Of a stretch of DNA of 64,000 bases, positions 10,601 through 20,629 are shown one piece after another. The notes under the pieces are model-generated. The model made no database searches and was not told where the DNA came from. It saw only the letters and a list, made by a program, of their open reading frames with translations. Origin of the DNA: an uncultured Gammaproteobacteria bacterium (lineage in GTDB: Bacteria; Pseudomonadota; Gammaproteobacteria; Pseudomonadales; Pseudohongiellaceae); NCBI GenBank assembly GCA_903837345.1, contig CAILUG010000050.1, positions 16,451 to 80,450 of the forward strand. Direction: 5' to 3'. Position numbers and translations under genes: made by a program. How positions within the stretch are numbered: position 1 is the stretch's first letter; each line of letters begins with the position of its first letter.

Positions 10601-11450
10601 GAAACTCCCTGATCAGGTCGGCGATTGCACCTACCTGTGTTTCCATGTGCTGGTGGTGGTCACCTTCCAGTTCATGGAGCTGCGCATCGCGCAGGTAGGC
10701 TTTGCGCTGTTCGAACATGGTCCTGCGCTTGTGCCAAAACCCGGTTGAAAGTACCACCAGCGCCGGGCAACTGACTTCCCGCATGAAAGCCGCCACTTGT
10801 TCTTCGCTCAAACTCATCGGGCTCAACACGCGCAGACGTGGATCCAGGTTCCAGTAGCAACCCTGCTCATCACAGACGATACCACGTTGTCCCAGCAGCG
10901 TGGCAGCTGCAGGTGTCAGCCCCTTTTCCACTCTCGCCTGCACTGCCGACTGGAAATCACTGTAGTAATGTCGCCGGTCTTTCACTGCATCCAGTTGCAC
11001 CAGGGCTTCCCGCATCTGTGTGGGCAATTGGGCCGGGGCTGTCGCCACCGGCCCCAGGATATCCAGCAATACCAGTTTGGAAAGTTCCTGCGGGTAGAGC
11101 GCAGCATAGAGGCAAGCGACTGCGCCACCCATTGAGTGACCCATCAATGTGAACTGCTGCCAGCCGAAGTGTTCCACCACTCCACGAATTTCCGCGATAT
11201 AGCTCCAGATGTAATATGGCGCAGACAATGGCCTGCGAGCAGACAAGCCGTGTCCCGGGAAGTCCAGCGCCACAATACGGTATTCCGGCAACAGGGCGGC
11301 CAGCGGCAGAAACGATGCGGCGTTGTCTTGCCATCCATGCAATGCCAGCAGAGGTGGCGCCTGTTCAGGCCCCAGCAACAACAGTGCGCATTCCAGGCCA
11401 TTGGGCAATTGCAATCGCAATTCCTGCCGGGTGGGCGGCATGGTGCTCAC
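10593..11450 (-). CDS. Alpha/beta-fold hydrolase, substrate unknown
   Basis: A 285-residue alpha/beta hydrolase. It has an [10 protein letters not shown] oxyanion-region motif and a GHSMGGAV nucleophile elbow with the catalytic Ser at about residue 107; a C-terminal GDHHQHME segment probably supplies the His. There is no signal peptide, so it is cytoplasmic. The start overlaps the sixA stop by 4 bases, which suggests co-transcription with sixA and the DUF4389 gene. Esterase or lipase activity is likely; the substrate cannot be read from sequence. Confidence 0.85.
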   Translation of the reverse strand: MSTMPPTRQELRLQLPNGLECALLLLGPEQAPPLLALHGWQDNAASFLPLAALLPEYRIVALDFPGHGLSARRPLSAPYYIWSYIAEIRGVVEHFGWQQFTLMGHSMGGAVACLYAALYPQELSKLVLLDILGPVATAPAQLPTQMREALVQLDAVKDRRHYYSDFQSAVQARVEKGLTPAAATLLGQRGIVCDEQGCYWNLDPRLRVLSPMSLSEEQVAAFMREVSCPALVVLSTGFWHKRRTMFEQRKAYLRDAQLHELEGDHHQHMETQVGAIADLIREFLT

Positions 11451-11914
11451 ACCTGCTGTCCCAGTCTGAATGCAAGTTCTCCCCCGCCGGTGGTGCAGGC
11501 CTGGCAGTGCACAGCATCAAGTTCGCCGGTAGAGAAAATATGCATCGAGTCAATGTCGGTGTTGGTCAGCACTGCCAGCAGTTCGGAGACGAGAGGATTG
11601 TGGGTAACCAGCAACACATGCTGCGACTTCAATGAACGCAGAAATGCCAGCACCTGCAAAGCGCGATGGTCAGGCGTCAGCAACAACAGGGGTTCCGGTT
11701 TTATGGTTGAACCTGATTCCGACAGGAACAGGGAGCAAGTCTGGGCGGCTCTGGTAAACGGGCTGTGAAAGCAGGAAGTCAGCTTGATGTCCCGTTTGGC
11801 AAATTGTCTGGCTACATCCATGACTTCGTGTTCGCCATGCGAAGTCAGTGCGCGCCCGGAATCGTCATAATTACGCGGTTCGGCCTCGCCGTGGCGAAGC
11901 AGATAGAGATGCAT
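11447..11914 (-). CDS. sixA: Phosphohistidine phosphatase SixA
   Basis: SixA-type histidine phosphatases remove phosphate from phosphohistidine on HPt domains or PTS proteins. The protein opens with MHLYLLRHGEAEP, holding the catalytic RHG triad, and has the second-half motifs SPFTRAAQT and VTHNPLVSELL. I chose the ATG at 11914 because the RHG motif sits at the extreme N-terminus in this family and an AAGG lies 8 bases upstream. An in-frame GTG at 11953 would add 13 residues. About 155 residues, a normal length. Confidence 0.88.
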   Translation of the reverse strand: MHLYLLRHGEAEPRNYDDSGRALTSHGEHEVMDVARQFAKRDIKLTSCFHSPFTRAAQTCSLFLSESGSTIKPEPLLLLTPDHRALQVLAFLRSLKSQHVLLVTHNPLVSELLAVLTNTDIDSMHIFSTGELDAVHCQACTTGGGELAFRLGQQV

Positions 11915-11958
11915 GCTGCCCGCCTTCACTCTGGACTGCACTCTCGTCTGCACCCTGC

Positions 11959-12408
11959 TCAGCGGGTGGCGCCTTTGTCACGTTCGGGATCATAGAAGGA
12001 ATCATCGTCATGATCGTCTTCCTTGACTGCATCACTGAGCACGGGTATGTCCTTTTTGGGAGTTTCGGCAGCGGCCGGGGCAACAGTGCCCGATCTGGGC
12101 TCGTCACTGGATTTGCCGCCACCACCATTTTCCGGGAACGGCGAAAACGGGAAGGGTTTGTCTTCGGTAGCGAACACCATGAAACTGACAATCTGGCCCA
12201 GATAGACTGCCGCCACGGCGCCCAGCTTCTGCAGCTGCTCGTTGATCTCGCTGGTGATCAGTACTATGACGGTCTGCACGATACAAATCACCATTAGCGC
12301 AAGCGAGAGCGCCCACAGCACCAGTACAAAAATCAGCATGAACAACACGCGCGTCCAGAAAGTCATGGACAGCATATTGGCTTTGATCTGTTCCTGATTC
12401 ACCTTCAT
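11959..12408 (-). CDS. DUF4389 membrane protein
   Basis: A protein of about 149 residues with two hydrophobic segments in the first 85 residues (LFMLIFVLVLWALSLALMV and VYLGQIVSFMVFA). They surround a short amphipathic helix with INEQLQKLG, the DUF4389 pattern. The C-terminal half is a disordered Pro/Asp-rich tail ending in a DDHDDDSFYDPERD stretch. The ATG at 12408 follows a G-rich ribosome site; an in-frame start at 12444 is less likely. Its place between gpsA and sixA is, as I recall, shared with pseudomonads. Function unknown. Confidence 0.8.
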   Translation of the reverse strand: MKVNQEQIKANMLSMTFWTRVLFMLIFVLVLWALSLALMVICIVQTVIVLITSEINEQLQKLGAVAAVYLGQIVSFMVFATEDKPFPFSPFPENGGGGKSSDEPRSGTVAPAAAETPKKDIPVLSDAVKEDDHDDDSFYDPERDKGATR

Positions 12409-12462
12409 GGTTACCCCCCAGCTAGAGACCTGCAAACCGGTCATGGACTGACCGGTAAAAAT

Positions 12463-13497
12463 TTACACCGGCAATGATTTTGCCTTGCCCACTACGAATT
12501 CAACATCAAGCTCGGTTTCGGCGAGCATCACGGAAGAGATTATATGACCGATGGGGGCCTTGTTATAGATGATCTCATACAAGCTGCTGCACAAAGGCAT
12601 CTGAACACCCAGTTCATCTGCCTTTTCCTTGACCTGTTTGACGGTATTGACCCCTTCCGCCACCTGGCCAAGTTCCCGCATGATCGTGTCAATATCCTTG
12701 CCTTCGCCCAACGCCTTGCCGACCCTGAAGTTACGGCTGAGCGGCGAAGTACAGGTCACGATCAGGTCCCCGACTCCTGACAAGCCCAGAAAAGTCATTG
12801 CATCACCACCAAGGCGTACGCCGAATCTGGCCATTTCGGTCAGGCTGCGGGTAATCAGCATTGCTATGGTGTTGTGGCCCATGCCCATAGCATCTGCCAT
12901 TCCGGCGATTATCGCGTAGATATTCTTCAGGGAGCCGCCCAGCTCCACTCCCAGCATGTCGTCATTGGCATAAACACGGAAGCTGTCAGAGCGCAGCGTT
13001 TCCTGCACCAGTGTTCTGACCTCTGCATCATTACTGGCCACTACGGTACCGGTCGGGCTGTGATTGACGATCTCCTTGGCCAGGTTGGGGCCGCTCAATA
13101 CCCCGATTCGGGCATCGGGCACTTCTTCGGCAAGGATCTGGCTCATCAGTTTGAAGGTCACCGCTTCGATGCCTTTGGTGGCGGTAATCAGTATCACGCC
13201 CGCATGCAGCAGGGGCCGCATTTGTCGCACCACCGACCGGAAGCTGCTGCTGGGAACCGCCACGAAGATCATGTCCACATCCTGCACCACAGCTGCCAGC
13301 TCATGGGCAGCAACAATGCTGGGATGCAATTCCTGCCCAGGCAGATACAGTGAATTGACCCGGGTCTGGTTCAGGGATTCGACCTGTTCCGGATCACGCA
13401 TCCACAACTGGGTGTGGTGACCGTTGCCGGCAATGATGTTGGCTATCGCGGTTCCGAAACTGCCACCGCCGATGACGCCGACTTTTTTTACTGTCAT
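12463..13497 (-). CDS. gpsA: Glycerol-3-phosphate dehydrogenase [NAD(P)+]
   Basis: GpsA reduces dihydroxyacetone phosphate to sn-glycerol-3-phosphate for phospholipid synthesis. The start is the ATG at 13497, so the protein begins MTVKKVGVIGGGSFGTAIA, with the NAD(P)-binding GxGxFG at the N-terminus as in the family; an upstream in-frame start would add 23 unrelated residues. Other motifs are ITATKGIE, LSGPNLAKEI and the C-terminal helical domain with GLSGVGDLIVTCTS. It has 344 residues. Confidence 0.96.
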   Translation of the reverse strand: MTVKKVGVIGGGSFGTAIANIIAGNGHHTQLWMRDPEQVESLNQTRVNSLYLPGQELHPSIVAAHELAAVVQDVDMIFVAVPSSSFRSVVRQMRPLLHAGVILITATKGIEAVTFKLMSQILAEEVPDARIGVLSGPNLAKEIVNHSPTGTVVASNDAEVRTLVQETLRSDSFRVYANDDMLGVELGGSLKNIYAIIAGMADAMGMGHNTIAMLITRSLTEMARFGVRLGGDAMTFLGLSGVGDLIVTCTSPLSRNFRVGKALGEGKDIDTIMRELGQVAEGVNTVKQVKEKADELGVQMPLCSSLYEIIYNKAPIGHIISSVMLAETELDVEFVVGKAKSLPV

Positions 13498-13688
13498 GCT
13501 TTTTTGTCCGCTCTGGTGACCAAAGTTGCAGGGGTAGCGGCCACAGGCGCGGGAAGATAGCAGCAAGGTTTGGCCAACTCCAGCTGCCGATAGGCCGGGT
13601 TTGGCCTTGCTTTGCTGTCCTGTCCTGCATCAAATAGAATCCACCGCCCGGTCCCACGGTGTGCAGCGCCCCAATACAGGCCAGATTT

Positions 13689-14471
13689 ATGACAATTGAT
13701 CTTTGGGTCAACATCAGGAAGGAAATCAGCGAACAAGTAATGTTCGAGCCGGCGCTCGGGTCGTTTTTTTCCCGTCGCATCCTGCAGCATGACAGCCTCG
13801 GTTCCGCCCTGGCCGATCTGTTGTCGATGAAGCTGGCTTCTCCTGACATCCCGCAGGCGTCATTGAAGACGGTGTTCGACGAAGCCCTGCGCAATGATCC
13901 CGGCATTCTTGCTGCTACCGCTTACGACTTGCTGGCCACCAAACAACGCGATCCGGCCGTGCGGTTCTATTCAACGGCTCTGCTGTATTTCAAAGGTTTC
14001 CAGGCGCTGCAAGCGTGGCGTATCGCCCACTGGCTCTGGCTGCAAGACCGGCATGCGATGGCGCTGTGGCTGCAGAGCCAGATCAGTGAAGTGTTCACCG
14101 TCGACATCCATCCTGCTGCCCGCATCGGTTCCGGCATTCTGGTGGATCATGCCACCGGCATCGTCATTGGTGAAACCTGCGTGCTGGATGACAACATCTC
14201 GATCATGCAAGGCGTGACACTGGGCGGCACCGGCAAGGAGAGCGGTGATCGTCATCCCAAGATCAAATGCGGTGTGCTGCTGGGAACCGGCGCCATCATC
14301 ATCGGCAATGTCACGATCGGTACCGGTGCCAAAGTCGCAGCTGGCAGTGTGGTTTTGAACGATGTCGCACCCCACACTACAGTGGCCGGCATTCCGGCAG
14401 TCATGGTTGGCAAGCCGCGGGTTGACCAGCCGGCGCTGGACATGAACCAGGAAATCAATCCTTGCGATTGA
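13689..14471 (+). CDS. cysE: Serine O-acetyltransferase
   Basis: CysE acetylates serine with acetyl-CoA as the entry step to cysteine. The ATG at 13689 gives 260 residues, close to the long enterobacterial form. The N-terminal helical hexamerisation domain is followed by a left-handed beta helix with the hexapeptide repeats, the DIHPAARIGSGILVDHATG catalytic block and GTGAIIIGNVTIGTGAKVAAGSVV. A possible GTG start lies 30 bases upstream. The 3' end overlaps recX by 17 bases. Confidence 0.95.
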   Translation: MTIDLWVNIRKEISEQVMFEPALGSFFSRRILQHDSLGSALADLLSMKLASPDIPQASLKTVFDEALRNDPGILAATAYDLLATKQRDPAVRFYSTALLYFKGFQALQAWRIAHWLWLQDRHAMALWLQSQISEVFTVDIHPAARIGSGILVDHATGIVIGETCVLDDNISIMQGVTLGGTGKESGDRHPKIKCGVLLGTGAIIIGNVTIGTGAKVAAGSVVLNDVAPHTTVAGIPAVMVGKPRVDQPALDMNQEINPCD

Positions 14472-14922
14472 GCTTGAGCGCAGCCCTGATTTGCTCAATG
14501 GTAAAACCCCGCTGCATCAGAAACCGCTGGATACGCGGCAGTTCGGCTGCGCCCTGCTTGCCATCAATGCGGAATTTCTTTGCCAGCGCCTGCTGACACT
14601 GGGCTACCCAGTCGGGCCCATGCTCATACAGGGCCTGTTTCAGCAAATCACTGTTGATCTTGCGTGGTTGCAGCCCCGCAACAATCTTGAGCGGACCATC
14701 ACCGCGCGTGCTGCGATAGCGTACATAGGCTTCCACAAAACGCGCATCAGATTGCAGGTCATCTGCGGCCAGTTGATCCAGCACCGGCCGCAATACTCCA
14801 TGCTCGTCCAGATCGGGATGGCGCTCTTTCAGCTTTTCCAGCAACTCGTGCCAGGAATGCTCGCGGCGGGCCAGCAGGGTGAGCGCGGCATTGCGGGCAA
14901 TACTGCTGGCATCGTCACTCAC
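14455..14922 (-). CDS. recX: Regulatory protein RecX
   Basis: RecX binds RecA filaments and limits recombinase activity. The 155 residues have the three-helix repeat pattern of the family: ARREHSWHELLEKLKERH, SDARFVEAYVRYRSTRGDGPLKI and the ending QRFLMQRGFTIEQIRAAL. The start is GTG, 26 bases after the recA stop, and no in-frame ATG is available upstream. The recA-recX pairing supports the call. The 3' end runs 17 bases into the cysE end on the other strand. Confidence 0.92.
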   Translation of the reverse strand: MSDDASSIARNAALTLLARREHSWHELLEKLKERHPDLDEHGVLRPVLDQLAADDLQSDARFVEAYVRYRSTRGDGPLKIVAGLQPRKINSDLLKQALYEHGPDWVAQCQQALAKKFRIDGKQGAAELPRIQRFLMQRGFTIEQIRAALKLNRKD

Positions 14923-14948
14923 CCTGGCCTCGTCGAAGGGTTTGCCAC

Positions 14949-16007
14949 TCAGGCTTCTTCGGTTTCTTTCACATCGGTATTGGCAACACCGCTGCCGCCA
15001 TTGGCCATCAGTACGGTACGCAATTTGGCTTCAATTTCCTGTGCCACCGCCGGATGCTCATTCAGATAGATCACTGCATTCTTCTTGCCCTGACCGATTT
15101 TCTCGCCCTTGTAGGCATACCAGGCGCCGGACTTCTCCACCAGATTGTTGGCAACACCCAGTTCAATGATTTCACCATTGCGCGAGATGCCGGCGCCGTA
15201 ATAAATCTCGAATTCAGTCTGTTTGAAGGGCGGCGCCACCTTGTTCTTGACCACTTTGACGCGGGTTTCACTGCCTACCACTTCCTCGCCATCCTTGATG
15301 GAACCAATGCGACGGATATCCAGACGCACCGAAGCATAGAATTTCAGCGCATTGCCGCCCGTGGTGGTTTCCGGGGAACCGAACATCACACCAATCTTCA
15401 TGCGGATCTGGTTGATGAAGATCACCAGGGTATTGGTGGTCTTGATGTTGCCGGTCATCTTGCGCAAGGCTTGCGACATCAGACGTGCCTGCAGGCCCAT
15501 GTGACTGTCACCCATGTCACCTTCGATTTCGGCACGCGGGGTCAGGGCTGCCACCGAGTCGATGACCACAACATCGACAGCGCCAGAGCGCACGATCATG
15601 TCGCAGATCTCCAGCGCCTGTTCACCGGTGTCAGGCTGGCTTACCAGCAGGTTGTCGACATCCACACCCAGCTTCTTGGCGTAGATCGGATCCAGCGCGT
15701 GCTCGGCGTCGATAAAGGCGCAGGTGCCGCCTGCCTTCTGCGCTTCTGCAATTACCTGCAGGGTCAGCGTGGTTTTGCCGGAAGATTCAGGGCCGTAGAT
15801 TTCGACGATGCGACCCTTGGGGAGGCCGCCGATACCCAGCGCCATGTCCAGTCCGAGCGAGCCGGTGGAGATGGCTGGAATCGCATGACTTTCATGATCG
15901 CCAAGGCGCATCATCGAGCCCTTGCCGAACTGGCGCTCGATCTGCGCGAGCGCTGCTGCCAGTGCCTTGTCCTTGTTAGTCTCTTTGTCTGCCATCTTCT
16001 CTGCCAT
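14949..16007 (-). CDS. recA: Recombinase RecA
   Basis: RecA is the ATP-dependent strand-exchange and SOS co-protease protein. I start it at the ATG at 16007 (352 residues); a second Met four codons later is possible. The Walker A motif GPESSGKTT is at about 72-80, and [14 protein letters not shown] and the L2 loop region [17 protein letters not shown] are present. The C-terminal tail is acidic as usual. I found no CTG-N10-CAG LexA box in the upstream 280 bases, so any SOS control would use a diverged operator. The region upstream is shared with divergent mutS. Confidence 0.97.
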   Translation of the reverse strand: MAEKMADKETNKDKALAAALAQIERQFGKGSMMRLGDHESHAIPAISTGSLGLDMALGIGGLPKGRIVEIYGPESSGKTTLTLQVIAEAQKAGGTCAFIDAEHALDPIYAKKLGVDVDNLLVSQPDTGEQALEICDMIVRSGAVDVVVIDSVAALTPRAEIEGDMGDSHMGLQARLMSQALRKMTGNIKTTNTLVIFINQIRMKIGVMFGSPETTTGGNALKFYASVRLDIRRIGSIKDGEEVVGSETRVKVVKNKVAPPFKQTEFEIYYGAGISRNGEIIELGVANNLVEKSGAWYAYKGEKIGQGKKNAVIYLNEHPAVAQEIEAKLRTVLMANGGSGVANTDVKETEEA

Positions 16008-16287
16008 CTTGGTAACCCTGAATTGGAAATATGCTGTATTTATCGGATATTTGTTGCGATCTGGAAGTTGCCGGGCGGGGGTAGCCATTGAACGGAACCA
16101 ATGCCGGCAGGCCGGGGTCATTAAAGCAGGAAAAAACCGTTTCATCAAAATTATCGGCGCTAAAAACCAGGGTTTGTGGCCCCCGATCGCCGCCTGCCCC
16201 GCCAGCACCGAATTGGCTGCTTTGAGCACCCACTCTCCATCAGTTACCATCCCGCCCATATCCGCCAACCTCCGGCAGCAGTCCGCT

Positions 16288-18858
16288 TTGAATACCCCGC
16301 TCTCCCAGCACACCCCGATGATGCAGCAGTACCTGGCAGTGAAGCATGAGCATCCTGCCGTGCTGCTGTTCTACCGTATGGGTGATTTCTACGAACTGTT
16401 TTTCCAGGATGCCGTCCGCGCCTCCGAATTGCTGGGCATTACGCTGACAGCCCGGGGCAAATCCGGCGGCTCACCGATTCCGATGTGCGGCATTCCCTAC
16501 CATGCGGCCGAGCGTTATCTCGCCAAACTGGTGGAGCAAGGCGAGTCGGTGGCGATCTGCGAACAGATTGGCGACCCGGCGACCAGCAAGGGCCCGGTCG
16601 AGCGCAAGGTGGTGCGACTGATCACGCCCGGCACGCTCACTGATGAAGCGTTATTGAAAGACAACCGTGATCAATTGCTGGGAGCATTGTGGCAACAGGG
16701 TGAACACTACGGGCTGGCAGCACTTGATGTCAGCAGCGGCCGGTTCATTGTGATGGAATGTCAGGGTGAAGCGCAGATGCTGGGCGAGCTGCAACGGCTG
16801 GACCCGGCCGAACTGCTGATCGCCGAATCGCAGCCAGTGGCCCGGGGCCTGGCTGAGCGCAAAGGCCTGCGCAAACGTTCGGCGTGGGAATTCGATTACG
16901 ACACTGCCTTGCGCAGCCTGACCCGCCAGTTCCAGACCGACAGCCTGCAGGGTTTTGGCTGCGCGCATTTGCACCTGGCGATCCAGGCAGCAGGTTGCGT
17001 ACTGAACTACGCAAAAGAAACCCAGCTGTGCGAACTGACCCACTGCCGCAATCTGCGCGTGGAAAACAGCGGTGACAGCCTGGTGCTGGATGCGATCAGC
17101 CGACGCAATCTGGAAATCGACGTCAATCTTAACGGCACCTACAGCAACACGCTGGCATCCACGTTCGATCACTGCGCCACCACCATGGGCAGCCGCATGT
17201 TGCGCCGCTGGCTGCATCGGCCGATCCGCTCGCACACCGAAATCCGCGCGCGCCAGCAGGCGGTGGGCAGCCTGCTCGAAGATTACCGCCACGAAACCTT
17301 GCTGCCACTGCTGAAACAGATTGGCGATATCGAACGTATCCTCGCCCGCGTAGCGCTGCGTTCGGCGCGACCGCGTGACCTTGCCAAATTGCGGGAAGCA
17401 CTCGCCACCCTTCCGGCCCTGCAAAGCCGGTTGAGCCAGGTCGACAATCCGCACCTGCAGCATTTGTGCCGCAAGATCGGCATCTATCCGGCGCTGGCCG
17501 GGTTGCTGCAAACAGCAATCATGGAAAATCCGCCGGTGGTGATCCGGGAGGGCGGGGTCATTGCCGATGGCTACGATGCCGAACTGGATGAACTGCGCCA
17601 GCTCAGCAGCAATGCCGGCGATTTTCTGCTGCGGCTGGAGGCACAGGAGCGCAGTTCCACCGGTCTGTCCACTTTGAAAGTCGGCTTCAATCGGGTGCAC
17701 GGCTATTACATTGAACTCAGCCGCATGCAGTCGGAAACCGTGCCTGCCCACTACATGCGACGGCAAACCCTGAAAAATGCCGAACGCTACATCACGCCCG
17801 AGCTCAAGGAATATGAAGACAAGGTGTTGAGCGCCGGCAGCCGTGCACTGGCACGCGAAAAAGCCCTGTATGACGCGCTGCTGGATACCATCGCGGCTGA
17901 CCTTGCTGCCTTGCAGGACACCGCCTTCAGTCTGGCCGAGCTCGATGTGCTCAACAATTTTGCCGAACGCGCCAACGTGCTCAACCTGTGCTGTCCCGAG
18001 CTCACCGACAGCATCGGCATCAGCATCACCGGCGGCAGACATCCGGTGGTTGAACAAGTAAGCCAGTCGGCCTTTATCGCCAACGATCTGCAGCTCAATG
18101 ATGATCGCCGCATGCTGATCATCACCGGCCCCAACATGGGCGGCAAGTCCACTTACATGCGCCAGAATGCGCTGATCGTGCTGCTCGCGCACACCGGCTG
18201 TTTCGTGCCGGCAGAGGCGGCCCGCATCGGGCCGGTGGATCGCATCTTCACCCGCATCGGTTCATCCGACGATCTGGCGGGCGGGCGTTCCACCTTCATG
18301 GTGGAAATGACCGAAACCGCCAACATCCTGCACAACGCCACCCCGAGCTCGCTGGTGCTGATGGACGAAATCGGTCGCGGCACCAGCACCTTCGACGGTC
18401 TGGCTCTGGCCTGGGCCAGTGCCGTGCATATCGCCTCCACACTGAAATCGCTGACCTTGTTTGCCACCCACTATTTTGAACTGACCGCGTTGCCCGATGA
18501 TTTCGCCAATGTGGCCAATGTGCATCTTGATGCCACCGAACATGGCGATGGCATCGTCTTCCTGCATACGGTCAAACCGGGCCCGGCCAACCAGAGTTAC
18601 GGGTTGCAGGTGGCCTTGCTGGCCGGCATTCCCCGCCAGGTTATCGAGCAGGCCCGCAAGAAACTGGAGCAGCTGGAAAAAGACGAGGGCTTCAAAAGCG
18701 GCATCGCCGCGCAACACAACCAGGTGCAGAATGACCTGTTTGCCTCGCTGCCAGGGCACCCCGCCCTCGACATGCTGGATGAGACCGATCCCGATCAGCT
18801 GACCCCGCGCCAGGCTCAGGAATTGCTCTATCGCCTCAAGGGCTTGCGGAAAACCTGA
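16288..18858 (+). CDS. mutS: DNA mismatch repair protein MutS
   Basis: MutS recognises mispairs and starts methyl-directed repair. The start is uncertain. TTG at 16288 gives 856 residues and leaves the usual short lead before [12 protein letters not shown]; the first ATG (16318) would begin inside that conserved block. The mismatch-binding [11 protein letters not shown] motif is at about 30-40, Walker [10 protein letters not shown] at about 613-621, [14 protein letters not shown] is Walker B, and FATHYFELT follows. The C-terminal tetramer helix is present. In pseudomonads cinA lies between recA and mutS; here it is missing. Confidence 0.96.
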   Translation: MNTPLSQHTPMMQQYLAVKHEHPAVLLFYRMGDFYELFFQDAVRASELLGITLTARGKSGGSPIPMCGIPYHAAERYLAKLVEQGESVAICEQIGDPATSKGPVERKVVRLITPGTLTDEALLKDNRDQLLGALWQQGEHYGLAALDVSSGRFIVMECQGEAQMLGELQRLDPAELLIAESQPVARGLAERKGLRKRSAWEFDYDTALRSLTRQFQTDSLQGFGCAHLHLAIQAAGCVLNYAKETQLCELTHCRNLRVENSGDSLVLDAISRRNLEIDVNLNGTYSNTLASTFDHCATTMGSRMLRRWLHRPIRSHTEIRARQQAVGSLLEDYRHETLLPLLKQIGDIERILARVALRSARPRDLAKLREALATLPALQSRLSQVDNPHLQHLCRKIGIYPALAGLLQTAIMENPPVVIREGGVIADGYDAELDELRQLSSNAGDFLLRLEAQERSSTGLSTLKVGFNRVHGYYIELSRMQSETVPAHYMRRQTLKNAERYITPELKEYEDKVLSAGSRALAREKALYDALLDTIAADLAALQDTAFSLAELDVLNNFAERANVLNLCCPELTDSIGISITGGRHPVVEQVSQSAFIANDLQLNDDRRMLIITGPNMGGKSTYMRQNALIVLLAHTGCFVPAEAARIGPVDRIFTRIGSSDDLAGGRSTFMVEMTETANILHNATPSSLVLMDEIGRGTSTFDGLALAWASAVHIASTLKSLTLFATHYFELTALPDDFANVANVHLDATEHGDGIVFLHTVKPGPANQSYGLQVALLAGIPRQVIEQARKKLEQLEKDEGFKSGIAAQHNQVQNDLFASLPGHPALDMLDETDPDQLTPRQAQELLYRLKGLRKT

Positions 18859-18970
18859 GGCCTGGCCAGTTCATAACACGCGCAGGTTGCTGGTAGAATC
18901 CGCGGCCTTGAGGAACAGGAGCGCTGCCGGCAGCCCCTGCCCCACCAGATTCAGCTTCAGGAGTTGCAAG

Positions 18971-19306
18971 ATGACCTTTATCGTTGGCGAGAACTGTATC
19001 AAGTGCAAACACACCGACTGCGTGGAAGTGTGCCCGGTCGACTGTTTCTACGAAGGCCCCAACATGCTGGTGATCAACCCGGATGAATGCATCGACTGCG
19101 CGCTGTGCGAACCCGAATGCCCAGTGGATGCCATCTACGCGGAAGACGAAGTGCCGGAGGCGCAGCATCAATTTATCGCGCTCAACGTCGAACTCTGCAA
19201 GGCCTGGCCCAACATCACCGAAATGAAGCCGGCACCGGCGGATGCGGAACAATGGGATGGGACGCCCGACAAGATCAACTTGCTGGAACGAGACTGGCCG
19301 GCTTGA
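18971..19306 (+). CDS. fdxA: 7Fe ferredoxin FdxA
   Basis: A 111-residue ferredoxin with one [3Fe-4S] and one [4Fe-4S] cluster, a small cytoplasmic electron carrier. Cysteines are laid out in [20 protein letters not shown] and [15 protein letters not shown], and the C-terminal extension ([18 protein letters not shown]) is the FdxA type. A GGAG site lies 9 bases before the ATG. It follows mutS by 112 bases and converges on rpoS with only 27 bases between the stops, which leaves no space for the rsmZ RNA found here in P. aeruginosa. Confidence 0.95.
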   Translation: MTFIVGENCIKCKHTDCVEVCPVDCFYEGPNMLVINPDECIDCALCEPECPVDAIYAEDEVPEAQHQFIALNVELCKAWPNITEMKPAPADAEQWDGTPDKINLLERDWPA

Positions 19307-19333
19307 AGTCCTGCATTCACCGGGCCGGGGAGC

Positions 19334-20416
19334 TTATAACTCTTGCAGATGGTCTATCACGAAACCATCGCGCTCCATCATGCGTCTGAGCTTTCCCAAG
19401 GCTTCAATCTGCAACTGCCGTACCCGTTCGCGGGTGATGCCAACATCAGCGCCAACTTCTTCCAGGGTTCCATCCTCATGACCCTGAAGGCCAAACCGGC
19501 GCACCACCACCGCACGATGCCGCTGTGACAACTTGCCCAACCATACTGCCACATTGGCCTTGATATCCTGCAATTCCAGAATCTGGTGCGGCTCACTGGT
19601 TTTGCCGGCAGAAATACTGTCGACCAGGGAGTTTTCGGATTCATCACCAACCGGTTGGCTGATAGATGCAATCTTGTAATGCAGCCCCTGCAGTCTTCTT
19701 ATTTCTTTCAGCGACCTGCCGGTCTTGTCTGCAATTTCCTGCTGGGAGGGATCCCTGCCGAATTGTTCACGCAACTGTTCACCGGCTCTTATGCAGCTCT
19801 GGATGTCCTTCATTACATGGATCGGATAACGGATGGTTTGCGCATGATTCATCAGGGCACGATCTATTGACTGTTTGATCCACCAGGTGGCATAGGTGGA
19901 AAAACGATAGCCCAGTTCCGGATTGTATTTTTCGACGGCCCTGATCAAACCGAGATTGCCTTCCTCAACCAGGTCCAACAGGCACAGCCCGCGATTCTGG
20001 TAGCGCTTCGCGATGGCTACCACCAGCCGCAGGTTGGATTCGATCATGCGGTTTTTGCTGGTGCGCGACCCGGCCACTACTTCCCGTGCCAGTTGCACTT
20101 CCTGCTCAACATTCAACAGCGGGATGTAGCCGATTTCATTGAGATAGAGAGTGGTTGCATCGAGCGACTCCCCGGATTCAAGTCCGGCACGCAATTCCTC
20201 GCGCGGGTTGCCCTCTTCGGAACCTGCTGCTCCCTCATCCGGATTGTCCTGACTGCTGCTTGACTGGTCTTCCAGCGCCTCAAGCACCACAGACGGAGCA
20301 TTTGGATTTCCGGCATCTCCAGGCTCCCCCGCCAAAAGCCCGGAAGTGGCTGGTTTATCCTTTTTTGTATTGTGTTTTTTTACACTGTTCCTTCCATTGC
20401 TTCCGATGCATTTCAT
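19334..20416 (-). CDS. rpoS: RNA polymerase sigma factor RpoS
   Basis: Stationary-phase and stress sigma factor of 360 residues. The first 85 or so are a low-complexity Asp/Glu/Ser-rich extension. Region 1.2 starts at DATTLYLNEIGYIPLL, and region 2 includes MIESNLRLVVAIAKRY, LLDLVEEGNLGLIRAVEKY and FSTYATWWIKQSIDRAL. Region 4 has GTLEEVGADVGITRERVRQLQ. The tail is the RpoS type, short after region 4. It lies downstream of nlpD as in most gammaproteobacteria, with its own candidate promoter in the spacer. Confidence 0.96.
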   Translation of the reverse strand: MKCIGSNGRNSVKKHNTKKDKPATSGLLAGEPGDAGNPNAPSVVLEALEDQSSSSQDNPDEGAAGSEEGNPREELRAGLESGESLDATTLYLNEIGYIPLLNVEQEVQLAREVVAGSRTSKNRMIESNLRLVVAIAKRYQNRGLCLLDLVEEGNLGLIRAVEKYNPELGYRFSTYATWWIKQSIDRALMNHAQTIRYPIHVMKDIQSCIRAGEQLREQFGRDPSQQEIADKTGRSLKEIRRLQGLHYKIASISQPVGDESENSLVDSISAGKTSEPHQILELQDIKANVAVWLGKLSQRHRAVVVRRFGLQGHEDGTLEEVGADVGITRERVRQLQIEALGKLRRMMERDGFVIDHLQEL

Positions 20417-20550
20417 GGAAAATCCCTTTTGAAAATATTCTTCCAGTCATGACATCCAACCACAGGTTGCACCCTGGTTAACCGCCAGTGAAAACCATTT
20501 TTATTGAGGTTGGTGCTGCTTTTCACGGCCATTTCAGGAGATCAGGCCTG

Positions 20551-20565
20551 CATCTCATCGAGATG
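20551..20565 (-). other. Stem-loop in the rpoS leader
   Basis: A perfect 6-base stem (CATCTC/GAGATG) with a 3-base loop lies about 135 bases ahead of the rpoS start, inside the leader predicted from the proximal promoter. It is small and its role is not known. It is reported because rpoS leaders in other species carry regulatory hairpins. Confidence 0.3.
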
Positions 20566-20597
20566 GTACATGCATTCCAGAATTCGTTTCCAAATGC

Positions 20598-20626
20598 AGT
20601 ATAGTGAAGACTCGGATTTATGCAAA
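20598..20626 (-). promoter_or_regulatory. Candidate rpoS-proximal promoter
   Basis: On the minus strand, TTTGCA (20621-20626) and TATACT (20598-20603) are separated by exactly 17 bases, a good sigma-70 match that starts only 4 bases after the nlpD stop. It would give an rpoS leader of about 175 bases. In E. coli the main rpoS promoter is inside nlpD; a site right after nlpD would differ slightly. Confidence 0.45.
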
Positions 20627-20629
20627 AAA

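Noticed and set aside
16008..16100. Possible LexA box upstream of recA
   Set aside because: Only a lone ACAG half-site is visible; every CTG triplet nearby lacks CAG ten bases on.
16651..18192. A 513-codon open frame antisense to mutS
   Set aside because: It lies wholly opposite the conserved MutS coding sequence, has no recognisable domain and arises from codon bias in GC-rich DNA.
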